NCBI GenBank assembly: GCA_030611905.1
Contig: JAUWOX010000058.1
Location: forward strand, 1-6,656
Source: a bacterium
GTDB lineage: Bacteria; Patescibacteriota; JABMPQ01; JAQVVF01
Reading direction: 5' to 3'
Length of the DNA stretch: 6,656 nt
In this document: positions 1 through 6,381 of the stretch, piece after piece
Numbering within the stretch: position 1 is the first letter of the stretch
How the letters are laid out: each line of letters opens with the position of its first letter
The notes under the pieces: generated by a model
The model's input: only the letters and a program-made list of their open reading frames with translations
Database searches by the model: none
Told to the model about the DNA's origin: nothing
Translations under genes and position numbers: made by a program

Positions 1-345
1 GGTTTTGATATATTAACAAAGGTATTAGCCGAAAGCAAGTCATAGATGCTGTCATCGGGGTGGAACAGTGAGAGCCCGTCTGAAGGAACATGAAGTGCAA
101 AGCTGTGACGTGTTTTTGCTTTGTGGGGTAGGAGATAGTATAGAGGAAGATTGAGGTATGCGGATATTGCAAATTATATATAAATATCGCAACTGTTTGT
201 TAACAAAGCTGAATGTTTGATCTATAGCAGATATCAAAAGTCTGCGCATTACGGTGAAAATTAATGTGCTTCTTGTTCGCAGCAATAATATGGTGAAAAC
301 GCCCCAGACGCATCTATCCTCGATTTTCTTGGCATGATACCCGCT
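1..345 (+). ncRNA. Structured, non-coding-looking segment; possible group II intron fragment
   Basis: I find no believable protein here, but short self-complementary segments follow one another on the plus strand. GCGGATATT (160-168) pairs with AATATCGC (183-190) with one bulged G. GCAGA (227-231) pairs with TCTGC (241-245). GCATTA (246-251) pairs with TAATG plus GC (262-269). GGTG (292-295) pairs with CGCC (300-303) around AAAA. The 9-mer TTAACAAAG occurs twice (13-21 and 200-208). Purine-rich joining stretches such as GCCGAAAGC (27-35) and GTGAGAGCC give the look of domain I of a bacterial group II intron. No intron 5' end, domain V or reverse transcriptase is present, so it would be a fragment, cut by the window edge on the left. 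An unrelated structured RNA is equally possible. The hairpins are direct observations; the intron identity is a weak inference. Confidence 0.3.
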
Positions 346-384
346 TAGCATATTAATGATAATTTGTAAACTGCAAAACTAAAG

Positions 385-397
385 GGCGTCCCCAAAG
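385..397 (+). repeat. Copy 1 of a 13-bp direct repeat
   Basis: GGCGTCCCCAAAG is found here and again, in the same orientation, at 1126-1138, each time preceded by an AAAG-like context. The first copy sits just left of the MITE-like element and the second just downstream of mcrC, in non-coding DNA. It may be the remnant of a mobile-element end or a dispersed repeat. Two copies are too few to decide. Confidence 0.4.
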
Positions 398-442
398 TTA
401 AATGTATCTGCTTAAACAGATGTCAGCTAATGCGCTAATCAA

Positions 443-583
443 CGGGCTGTTGCCCGAACCCCTTTCTTGTGGTTTTGCTTAAATATAGCGGGATGATTGC
501 CTTTCTGTCCTGTTGAAATTATTGAATGCCAAAATTAGCAAGAGTCTAAATTGTGGTCACTTTCTGGTTTGGGCAACAGCCCG
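443..583. mobile_element. MITE-like element with terminal inverted repeats and TCAA duplication
   Basis: The left end CGGGCTGTTGCCCGAACC (443-460) and the right end (566-583) are inverted copies matching at 17 of 18 positions, the outer 13 perfectly. The 141-bp unit is flanked on both sides by TCAA (439-442 and 584-587), as expected of a 4-bp target-site duplication. No transposase fits inside, so this would be a non-autonomous element moved by a transposase elsewhere. Each end is itself a small hairpin (CGGGC-TGTT-GCCCG on the left, GGGC-AACA-GCCC on the right). That leaves a paired REP/BIME-like palindrome as the alternative reading. The repeats are directly visible; the family of the parent insertion sequence is not known to me. 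Confidence 0.6.
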
Positions 584-587
584 TCAA

Positions 588-772
588 GACGCGACACCGA
601 TTCCTTTGTTAGATTTATTTAGAATGGAACAATATTTGTCAAGTTAGGGGGGACAATTGACAGCTCAATATCCCTTGTAAAACAAATGGTTATAGAGTTG
701 ACTTTTGATAATTCGTAAACTCACGTTAGATGTTGTTCAGGACACATTATTAATGATCCTCTTATATTTTCA
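588..772. other. Intergenic DNA without recognised features
   Basis: This AT-rich stretch lies between the MITE-like element and the stop codon of the 58-aa gene. I see no open frame of note, no tRNA-like fold and no clear T-tract terminator on either strand. The only local oddity is a G6 run at about 647-652. Confidence 0.5.
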
Positions 773-949
773 TTATTCATCCCTTTTTCTTCGTTTAGGC
801 AAATAATATGCTGGCAGCTTTTTAAATTCATCCATAGTCATACCAATAGATTTCAAATATTCCTCAAGTTCTTTGCCTTCTGGTAAATCATTACTCTGTT
901 TTGTCCAATCTGAATTCTCTAAATTTGAATCTATATTTATCAATACCAT
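773..949 (-). CDS. Small hypothetical protein, 58 aa
   Basis: The ATG at 947-949 is preceded by GAGG (958-961) at 8 nt, a good Shine-Dalgarno site, and the frame ends with TAA at 773-775. The product begins MVLINID and carries a central DWTKQSNDLP segment. After that come ELEEYLKSIGM, then MDEFKKLPAYY, and a very basic tail PKRRKR. The arrangement W-T-K...D-L-P...GMT..EFK-LP-Y resembles a recurrent type of tiny uncharacterised bacterial protein, recalled from memory and not searched. The frame stays open upstream to 1039 (88 codons in all) and reads protein-like, for example FFYDYNEICEDYI. The gene may therefore start earlier, or be the 3' end of a broken longer gene. It lies downstream of mcrC on the same strand, 257 bp away. 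No function can be assigned. Confidence 0.5.
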   Translation of the reverse strand: MVLINIDSNLENSDWTKQSNDLPEGKELEEYLKSIGMTMDEFKKLPAYYLPKRRKRDE

Positions 950-1125
950 TATATAGTCCTCACATATTTCATTATAATCGTAAAAAAAGGTCTGCCTTTG
1001 ATCCTTATTAATAGGGCATATAGGGACATCCTTGATTAATTATACTAATTCCATCATCGAGTTTGTGTTGTTGCGATTCATAACTCCCTCGAATTCACAC
1101 CCGCCGTTTTGTCCAATTTGTCAAA

Positions 1126-1138
1126 GGCGTCCCCAAAG
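1126..1138 (+). repeat. Copy 2 of the 13-bp direct repeat
   Basis: This copy of GGCGTCCCCAAAG is identical to that at 385-397 and lies about 70 bp past the mcrC stop codon. The surrounding 950-1206 gap shows no gene and no convincing terminator for mcrBC. The only short palindrome-like run, near 1176-1193, lacks a stable loop and a T tract. Confidence 0.4.
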
Positions 1139-1206
1139 GCCCAAAATTTGTATGCCGGTTGTTGTGCGAAGTGCTTGGGAGGAAGGCTTCCCTGTCCATT
1201 ATTGCT

Positions 1207-2325
1207 TTATACATGTACGATCCGTTTTTCAATATTTATTACTTCTAACAAATCCTTTTCTATTTTATTCCATGGTTGTGCAAGGTCTATTGTTTCCCAT
1301 TTAATTGTATGACCTTGTATACATGTTTTTTGAGGCAGATGCTTATTTACAGTTGGATAAAGCAATATGCCGGTAGCCTTTTTATATAACTTTGAAACTT
1401 CTTCCTGAGTGCGCAGGTATGTATATATTTGAAACATGTGATCGCGATTAAATGTTAGATTTCCCCATTGACCTTGTGTAATACTTTCTTTTGTAAATTT
1501 TGTATCAATTATAATAATTTGACCTATTTCTTTATGCTGTAGAATTAAATCAGGTTTCATTATTGGTATGTAATCTAAACTGTCTTCAGATGGCCAGCTT
1601 AAATGAGATTGCGGCTTAACATGCCACTGTGTTAAATGATAATTATAAAATTCAGCAACAAATTTTTCATAAATATTATATAAAATCAGGTCATCCCGAT
1701 TAAGATCCATTAGAGAATAAGTTCCTTCCTCTTCACGAGGCATTAAGCACCGACATAAAAGATAACAAAGCGACAGCATTAAACTGTAATCTTTATCTCT
1801 TTCGTTTATTTGTGTCCGTCTAACTTCATCAGGTTTAATTTCAGTAGTATCAATCCATCCCATTTCCTGTACTATACACCGTAGTTCATTCCTTTTTTCT
1901 TTTGCTATGTTTTTGTTTTTACCAAAATCACCAATTTGAATCATACGGGTTAGTATGCTTTTAATTATCTGATTCTTTTTGATATTTGTTAAGTAAACCT
2001 GATAACGTGAAAAAGTACGTCCATGCGAAAAAGACATTAATTTTAAACTTTTATCAAAATCAATACGGCCGCGTACGCCATAGATTTCATTCCCTCTTTT
2101 ACAATAATTGCGGCCAAGCCCGATACGTAAACGTTGCTGAATTTGTTTCGCCAATATAGATGAAAGTAGAGTATCAAGATTAGGCGCTTTTTCTATTTCT
2201 GATTTCCACCGTTTTTTAAGATGTAAAATTTTTAAAGCATAAAGCAGCATATACCATATATTTTCTATTGGTATTCCTGAGTCTGTCTTTTGGATATTTT
2301 GACTTTTAATGGCGACATTGTTCAT
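1207..2325 (-). CDS. mcrC: McrC-type endonuclease subunit of McrBC restriction system
   Basis: This 372-aa protein is the nuclease partner of the McrB motor encoded just upstream. In the known system McrC stimulates McrB NTP hydrolysis and cuts DNA. The N-terminal SGIPIENIWYMLLYAL (about 16-31) matches the start typical of McrC proteins (IP-x-N-x-Y-x-LLYA). GVRGRIDFDKSL (83-94) is the conserved GR-x-D region. The C-terminal PD-(D/E)xK nuclease is visible as MKPDLIL (256-262), then IIIDTKF (271-277), giving D259, D274 and K276 as likely metal and catalytic residues, followed by FQIYTYL (298-304). Length is close to the E. coli protein (about 350 aa). The start ATG overlaps the mcrB stop as ATGA (2322-2325). 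No good Shine-Dalgarno site precedes it, so translation is probably coupled to mcrB. The active-site residues look intact. Confidence 0.93.
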   Translation of the reverse strand: MNNVAIKSQNIQKTDSGIPIENIWYMLLYALKILHLKKRWKSEIEKAPNLDTLLSSILAKQIQQRLRIGLGRNYCKRGNEIYGVRGRIDFDKSLKLMSFSHGRTFSRYQVYLTNIKKNQIIKSILTRMIQIGDFGKNKNIAKEKRNELRCIVQEMGWIDTTEIKPDEVRRTQINERDKDYSLMLSLCYLLCRCLMPREEEGTYSLMDLNRDDLILYNIYEKFVAEFYNYHLTQWHVKPQSHLSWPSEDSLDYIPIMKPDLILQHKEIGQIIIIDTKFTKESITQGQWGNLTFNRDHMFQIYTYLRTQEEVSKLYKKATGILLYPTVNKHLPQKTCIQGHTIKWETIDLAQPWNKIEKDLLEVINIEKRIVHV

Positions 2326-4415
2326 GGCGATAGCAATCTATCTCTCAGTTCATTAACGCGATCAGAGTCATCAAACCAGTATTCCTGTATTAAAGGAATT
2401 ATTTCTGATTTAATAACATTTTCGTACCAGCTTCGCTCCAGTTGATTGAAATCTGTTTTATTGGAACAAAAATAACTATGTCCAATCCAGAAATTTGGCC
2501 CTAATAAATTATCTTTACCAATCTCTTCATTTAACGCACTCATGCGATTTACAATTAAATTAATCAATTCATCTTTCATGTTACGGTCTTTAAGCCATTT
2601 ATGATAAATTTCATTTTTATATTTCGGCGTTAAAGAAATAAATGCAAAACGTCTTCTGAGAGCATAATCGACTAGGGCGAGAGAGCGATCTGCCAGATTC
2701 ATTAAGCCGATAATAAAAACATTTGGCGGAATAAAAAAACGTTCCTCGTTTTCGCGACTATACATAAGAGGCACTGCATATTTTCTATTTCTTTTATCCG
2801 CCTCGATAAGCATAAGTAATTCACCAAAAATCTGGCTGATATTTCCCCGATTAATTTCATCAATTATAAAAACATATTTATTTTCGGGATCGTTTTCTGC
2901 TTTTTTACAAAATGTATAAAAAACAGCGTCTTTAAGCTCGAAATTGCCACTACCTTCAGCTGCCGGTCGATACCCGCGAACAAAATCTTCATAACAATAA
3001 GATTGATGAAACTGCACCATTTCAATATAGTCATCATTCTTTTCTTCTATAAGAGCATAGGCCAGTTTTCTCACAAGAAATGTTTTGCCGACGCCCGGCG
3101 AGCCTTGAATAATTATATTTTTTTTATTTTCTATAGCTTCAATAATGTTTTCGATTTCCTCTTTTTCAAGGAACACTCCTGAATTAATAATGTCATCTAT
3201 ACTATAAAAATCCCGGCTTATAATTTTCTTTTGTGTATCATCTGTTTGTTCATCATACCATTGCTTTAAAAACCATTCATAATCCTGCTGTTTATCATTC
3301 CAGATATAGTCGACTAATTTTCTGGAGTATTCAATTAATTTATAATCATCAGTCAAACTTAATCGCCAGATAGTGCTGCGCCCTGTATAAAAGAACCAGT
3401 CTTTAGTATTGAAATCGCTATCCCACTCTACCTCAACTGTTTGGCCATCTTGCCTGTTGGTAATTATTGTGCCGCGAGCCTTTATTATTAATTTTGAGAT
3501 TGTTTTTCCTTGATTATCAAATGGTAAATTATTTTTTTGCGTGGCTGAAGCTTTAATGGCAATTTTATCGCCCGATTTCATTGATTTCACTTCTTCTAAT
3601 AATTTATCTTCATAACCGTTCTGCCAAATTCCTTCATCAAGAAACCGTTGTGTTTGATCATCACCACTCCAGTAAGCGCCAACCAGCCAGTAATTATTTT
3701 CATCCGGCTCAGGAAGTTTTTCTTTTGTTGGTTTATCAGATGTGGCAGCAAGATACGCTTTATATGATAAATCAGGAAGAGATTTAGTTTGTGCAGTGAC
3801 TCTATTCAGTGTATTAAAATAGAATTTGGAACTAATGCCATCTGCGGGAAATTTAATTTTTAAATATGCCCGGTTTGTTTTATCAAGGTTTAAAAACTGT
3901 TCAGGTCGCATCCAGAACAATCCCATTGTCAGATTTGTATTTACTCCCCAAACCTGAAGTGCCTCATCAAAAGCTTTATGAAAATCTTTGTTCTCTTTTG
4001 CGTCTTTTCTCAATGCGAGTTTGAACACATGCCACAATTTTGGAATGTCTTCTTTTTTTCTCTTATATTGATAAGCAAAAAACCATGATCTTTGGTTATT
4101 AAGTATTGGTATGCCGGTAAAGTCCACAGGCAATGGACTATTAATATCAAACTTCTTTTTAAACTCGGATAAAATAGCAATTCTTTCTTTTTCAACAATT
4201 CCCCGATTGAAAACACCAAAAACTGTAAATGGATCAATTTCTGTTAATAAAAACCTGTCATCCTGGTCATCCTTGTCATTAAGTGGAGTGACTTTAAGAT
4301 TTTTCTTTCTTAATACTTCAATAAACTCAATCAATTCATTTTGACGATTTTCCCAATCTTCCAAGTTGTCAGCAAGTTCTTTGTAAAATGGTATCCATGA
4401 AAAGTTATTTGTCAT
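2322..4415 (-). CDS. mcrB: McrB-type AAA+ motor with EVE/PUA-like modified-base reader
   Basis: This 697-aa subunit of a type IV restriction system should bind modified DNA and power McrC. The AAA+ core is clear. Walker A is GSPGVGKT (438-445) and Walker B is VFIIDEINR (515-523), followed by GNISQIFGEL. The McrB signature loop reads MNLADRS (572-578), where the E. coli protein has MNTADRS. LVDYALRRRF (581-590) holds the probable arginine finger, and IGHSYF (644-649) is a late family motif. Residues about 240-352 (WLVGAYWSG, then FLDEGIWQNGY, SGDKIAIKAS and WFFYTGRSTIWRL) look like an EVE/PUA-like domain of the kind that flips out modified bases. Residues 1-220 form a further N-terminal region containing FGVFNRG and FTGIPILNNQRSWFFAY. 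It recurs in long McrB proteins, as I recall, without a function I can name. E. coli McrB is only about 460 aa, so target specificity is probably different. Start: AGAGG lies 9 nt before the ATG. Confidence 0.93.
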   Translation of the reverse strand: MTNNFSWIPFYKELADNLEDWENRQNELIEFIEVLRKKNLKVTPLNDKDDQDDRFLLTEIDPFTVFGVFNRGIVEKERIAILSEFKKKFDINSPLPVDFTGIPILNNQRSWFFAYQYKRKKEDIPKLWHVFKLALRKDAKENKDFHKAFDEALQVWGVNTNLTMGLFWMRPEQFLNLDKTNRAYLKIKFPADGISSKFYFNTLNRVTAQTKSLPDLSYKAYLAATSDKPTKEKLPEPDENNYWLVGAYWSGDDQTQRFLDEGIWQNGYEDKLLEEVKSMKSGDKIAIKASATQKNNLPFDNQGKTISKLIIKARGTIITNRQDGQTVEVEWDSDFNTKDWFFYTGRSTIWRLSLTDDYKLIEYSRKLVDYIWNDKQQDYEWFLKQWYDEQTDDTQKKIISRDFYSIDDIINSGVFLEKEEIENIIEAIENKKNIIIQGSPGVGKTFLVRKLAYALIEEKNDDYIEMVQFHQSYCYEDFVRGYRPAAEGSGNFELKDAVFYTFCKKAENDPENKYVFIIDEINRGNISQIFGELLMLIEADKRNRKYAVPLMYSRENEERFFIPPNVFIIGLMNLADRSLALVDYALRRRFAFISLTPKYKNEIYHKWLKDRNMKDELINLIVNRMSALNEEIGKDNLLGPNFWIGHSYFCSNKTDFNQLERSWYENVIKSEIIPLIQEYWFDDSDRVNELRDRLLSP

Positions 4416-4491
4416 ATAATTAATCCTCTATTATCTTCTTAAGCTATAGTTTATGCACGATTTTTATATTTCATTTTTATTCTTTTTAATG

Positions 4492-4516
4492 CACATGTGT
4501 CTATTCAAAAATAGAC
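4492..4516. promoter_or_regulatory. Palindromes in the mcrBC leader
   Basis: The 190-bp gap before mcrB contains two abutting symmetrical sites. CACATGTG (4492-4499) is a perfect 8-bp palindrome. GTCTATT-CAAA-AATAGAC (4499-4516) is a perfect 7-bp stem with a 4-nt loop. They lie about 75-100 bp upstream of the mcrB start. The stem-loop is not followed by a T run in either direction, so it is more like an operator or a leader hairpin than an intrinsic terminator. A C7/G7 homopolymer (4521-4527) lies next to it. I could not pick a convincing -35/-10 pair, so regulation of mcrBC from here is inference. Confidence 0.35.
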
Positions 4517-4605
4517 TTAGCCCCCCCAATCATTTCGCGTAACGTTTTTGTATATTCATTGTTGTTATTTCAAAAAATTGGAAGGATATCATCTGGTTTT
4601 ATTTT

Positions 4606-4809
4606 TTACTCTTTTATCACTTCAAATTGGATTCCGTTGTCTCCTGGGTATGGTTTTGTGTGGTCATTATCTCCATACGCAATTTCAAGCGGAATGCCAT
4701 TTGGAAATGCATCACAACTATTCGTTTCGGTCAACTCCGTTCCATCCGGTTGAACAACCCCGATATAATGCATACATTTTCTTTCCCAGCATTTTGGTTT
4801 CTCTAACAT
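4606..4809 (-). CDS. Small Cys-containing hypothetical protein, 67 aa
   Basis: The frame is open from an ATG at 4824. The ATG at 4807-4809 is the better start, because AAAGGA (4816-4821) sits 6 nt before it, inside the longer version. The product begins MLEKPKCWERKCMHYIGVV and has Cys at positions 7, 12 and 32 (C-x4-C, then NSCDAFPNGIPLEI). It ends with GDNDHTKPYPGDNGIQFE. The combination of cysteines, CDAFPNGIP and DH-x2-PYPGD-x-GI-x-FE recalls a widespread type of small uncharacterised bacterial protein that may bind a metal through Cys/His; this is from memory, with no search done. There is no signal peptide or membrane segment. It lies between the HEPN gene and mcrB on the same strand, 149 bp and 190 bp from them. 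No function can be assigned. Confidence 0.75.
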   Translation of the reverse strand: MLEKPKCWERKCMHYIGVVQPDGTELTETNSCDAFPNGIPLEIAYGDNDHTKPYPGDNGIQFEVIKE

Positions 4810-4908
4810 GCGAATTCCTTTCATAAAATAATTATTTTAATACTTTTCTTTTCCCTAAAATTTGTTCTAAAACACTTTCGACTTCCTTTTTACTTTGTTA
4901 TCTATACA

Positions 4909-4963
4909 CATAACATTTTCACAGGCGCGCGCTTTTTAGCGTCCTGTGAAAAATAATGTTATG
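4909..4963. repeat. Large interrupted inverted repeat (hairpin or cruciform)
   Basis: CATAACATT (4909-4917) pairs with AATGTTATG (4955-4963), and TTCACAGG (4918-4925) with CCTGTGAA (4943-4950). Four unpaired bases (AAAT, 4951-4954) lie on the right arm. Inside, GCGC (4929-4932) can pair with GCGT's neighbours (4939-4942) around TTTTTA. The right arm overlaps the stop codon of the HEPN gene (4959-4961). The stem could end the HEPN transcript or protect its 3' end. The base runs, however, are A after and T before the stem on both strands, which is the reverse of an intrinsic terminator. It might also be a recombination or insertion site. Confidence 0.6.
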
Positions 4964-5927
4964 AAGATTTATTATAAACTTGAACACCAAACCATTGAAA
5001 ATCAACTTTTTCAAAGGAGTCCATTAGGTATTTTAGCTTTTTTGTATACATTTTTCGATCTTTAGCATTAAGGTAGAAAATTGTTGAAAAATATTTCAGA
5101 TCTCCATTATATGCATATCCGAAAAAAGACATCCAAGCAGAAAATAGGCACACCATTCTTGGTGAAGAAGATTCCTGTATTTCTTCAGGAGATGGCCCTT
5201 TATATGTTATTAAGTTCCCTTCTGTATTCCAACAATCTTCAAAAATAAATGGGTAATGGTTGTCAAACAAATAATCCCACAATTCCTTGATCGCAGCGAC
5301 ATGGGTTTTATCTTGATATGCTATATCTAAGCTATTCTTAACTTCCCCAAACAATGAGTTCAAATCTTCAATTCGATCAGATATATATTGCCCTGTTATT
5401 GTAATCTTTTTCCCTTGTGATATGTTTTCAGCCTTCTGCCCCGCTTGTTTGAAATAGGTGTTATTTACAATTAAATCATTATGAATTAAGCAATTTCTCC
5501 GCGCAAACATTTCAAGAATTCTTTCCCATCGCTCATTTTCAAGATTCACCTCGATGCCCGTTAGTTCTGCAAGCTTCTTGATTTTTGTTTTGTTGTCTCC
5601 ATATGCTACTTTATCTAAAAACGCCTCTATCATATATTCATCAAGCCCTTTTGATCTAATTTCTTCTCTGTCGTTATATAGGACTTTCTTGTCGAACTTT
5701 TGAAGCATTAATTCATAAATTTCATCAGGCTTAGCATAAGCATACTCTCGCACAGTATCTACAATAGCGGCTTCATAATAACTTACAGCTATCGCTAATA
5801 GACTATCGAGAATTGGAGTTTCATCAATCGTGGATATGATGTTGCTTATTCCTTTGAGCTTTTCAATCTTAGATGATAAATGACGTACCAAATTATCCTT
5901 TACAAGGAGGTCTGGTTTTGTGGACAT
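4959..5927 (-). CDS. HEPN-domain protein, putative RNase
   Basis: This 322-aa soluble protein carries FARRNCLIHND at 141-151. Within it R144-N-x3-H149 fits the HEPN catalytic signature R-x(4-6)-H, with the polar residue often seen after the Arg. HEPN proteins with this motif are metal-independent RNases common in toxin-antitoxin, abortive-infection and CRISPR effectors. A helical stretch ILDSLLAIAVSYYEAAIVDTVREY (about 39-62) looks like the first long helix of the fold. A second helix, ERWERILEMFAR (133-143), leads into the motif. The layout is closest in feel to RiboL-PSP-HEPN/MAE-type domains. The C-terminal part (about 205-322, rich in aromatic residues) I do not recognise; it may bind a partner or RNA. 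The AGGAG at 5940-5944 lies 12 nt before the ATG, a long spacing, so initiation may be weak. No signal peptide is seen. RNase activity is inferred from one motif. Confidence 0.75.
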   Translation of the reverse strand: MSTKPDLLVKDNLVRHLSSKIEKLKGISNIISTIDETPILDSLLAIAVSYYEAAIVDTVREYAYAKPDEIYELMLQKFDKKVLYNDREEIRSKGLDEYMIEAFLDKVAYGDNKTKIKKLAELTGIEVNLENERWERILEMFARRNCLIHNDLIVNNTYFKQAGQKAENISQGKKITITGQYISDRIEDLNSLFGEVKNSLDIAYQDKTHVAAIKELWDYLFDNHYPFIFEDCWNTEGNLITYKGPSPEEIQESSSPRMVCLFSAWMSFFGYAYNGDLKYFSTIFYLNAKDRKMYTKKLKYLMDSFEKVDFQWFGVQVYNKSS

Positions 5928-5972
5928 AATTGCGCTTCTCTCCTAATGATATTCAATTTTCATAACGTATAG

Positions 5973-6081
5973 AGTTTTATCCATTGTCCCGCAGTATAAG
6001 AATCCTGGAAAGTCCGGTTTGGCGGAAACAGTTTGAAAAGCTCTGACGACACGTTTATTCAGCGGGATGATGGATAAAACT
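5973..6081. repeat. 109-bp inverted-repeat unit, MITE-like
   Basis: The outer arm AGTTTTATCCATTGTCCCGC (5973-5992) and the inverse of 6062-6081 agree at 18 of 20 bases, enclosing 69 bp. The unit has no coding capacity and I see no clear target-site duplication. It may be a MITE, a palindromic dispersed repeat, or a locally acting long hairpin. Its left edge is 45 bp from the HEPN start codon, so it could supply or block the HEPN promoter. Its arms share no sequence with the 443-583 element, so it is a different family. Confidence 0.5.
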
Positions 6082-6219
6082 TTGTTGGACTGTGCCGCTC
6101 CAATTAGTGGCTAATTACCTACCATTATCTATGGGGATTGTAAAGTTGTGATTCTGCGTCTGGATATGTAAATTTGCTAAGTTTATAACTCTTATCGATC
6201 TAAAATTTAGCTCATTTAA
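6082..6219. other. Intergenic DNA before the caspase-like frame
   Basis: This is non-coding DNA between the inverted-repeat unit and the caspase-like gene. It contains one short perfect palindrome, AATTAG-TGG-CTAATT (6102-6116). The palindrome could be an operator for the divergent genes but has no further support. The stop codon that closes the caspase-like frame upstream is the TAA at 6217-6219. Confidence 0.4.
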
Positions 6220-6381
6220 TCCACTTATGACGCCATAGTACCGTCCCTCTACCTCCTCAAACCACCATATCTTGCGGCTGTTTTACCGGCCGATATTCCA
6301 TCAGTATCAGCAAGGCTTAAAATAGAGATAAGAGAAAGCAAGAGGTTCTCGCCTCTTGAGACAAAGGTTTTGAAGGTAGCC

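Noticed and set aside
52..351. 99-codon open frame on the minus strand
   Set aside because: Its translation is Leu/Ile/Ser-rich without any motif, has no Shine-Dalgarno site that I can see, and overlaps the hairpin-rich segment that looks like RNA.
1032..1312. Two overlapping plus-strand frames (90 and 67 codons)
   Set aside because: They run into the 3' end of mcrC on the opposite strand and have the composition of an antisense shadow.
3581..4344. Short frames on both strands inside mcrB
   Set aside because: All lie within the well-supported mcrB frame, without motifs or start signals.
4548..4826. Plus-strand frames of 92 and 64 codons
   Set aside because: They are antisense to the 67-aa Cys-containing gene, which has a good ribosome-binding site and conserved-looking motifs.
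4909..4963. Intrinsic terminator of the HEPN gene
   Set aside because: The stem is strong, but no T run follows it on either strand, so I list it as an inverted repeat instead.
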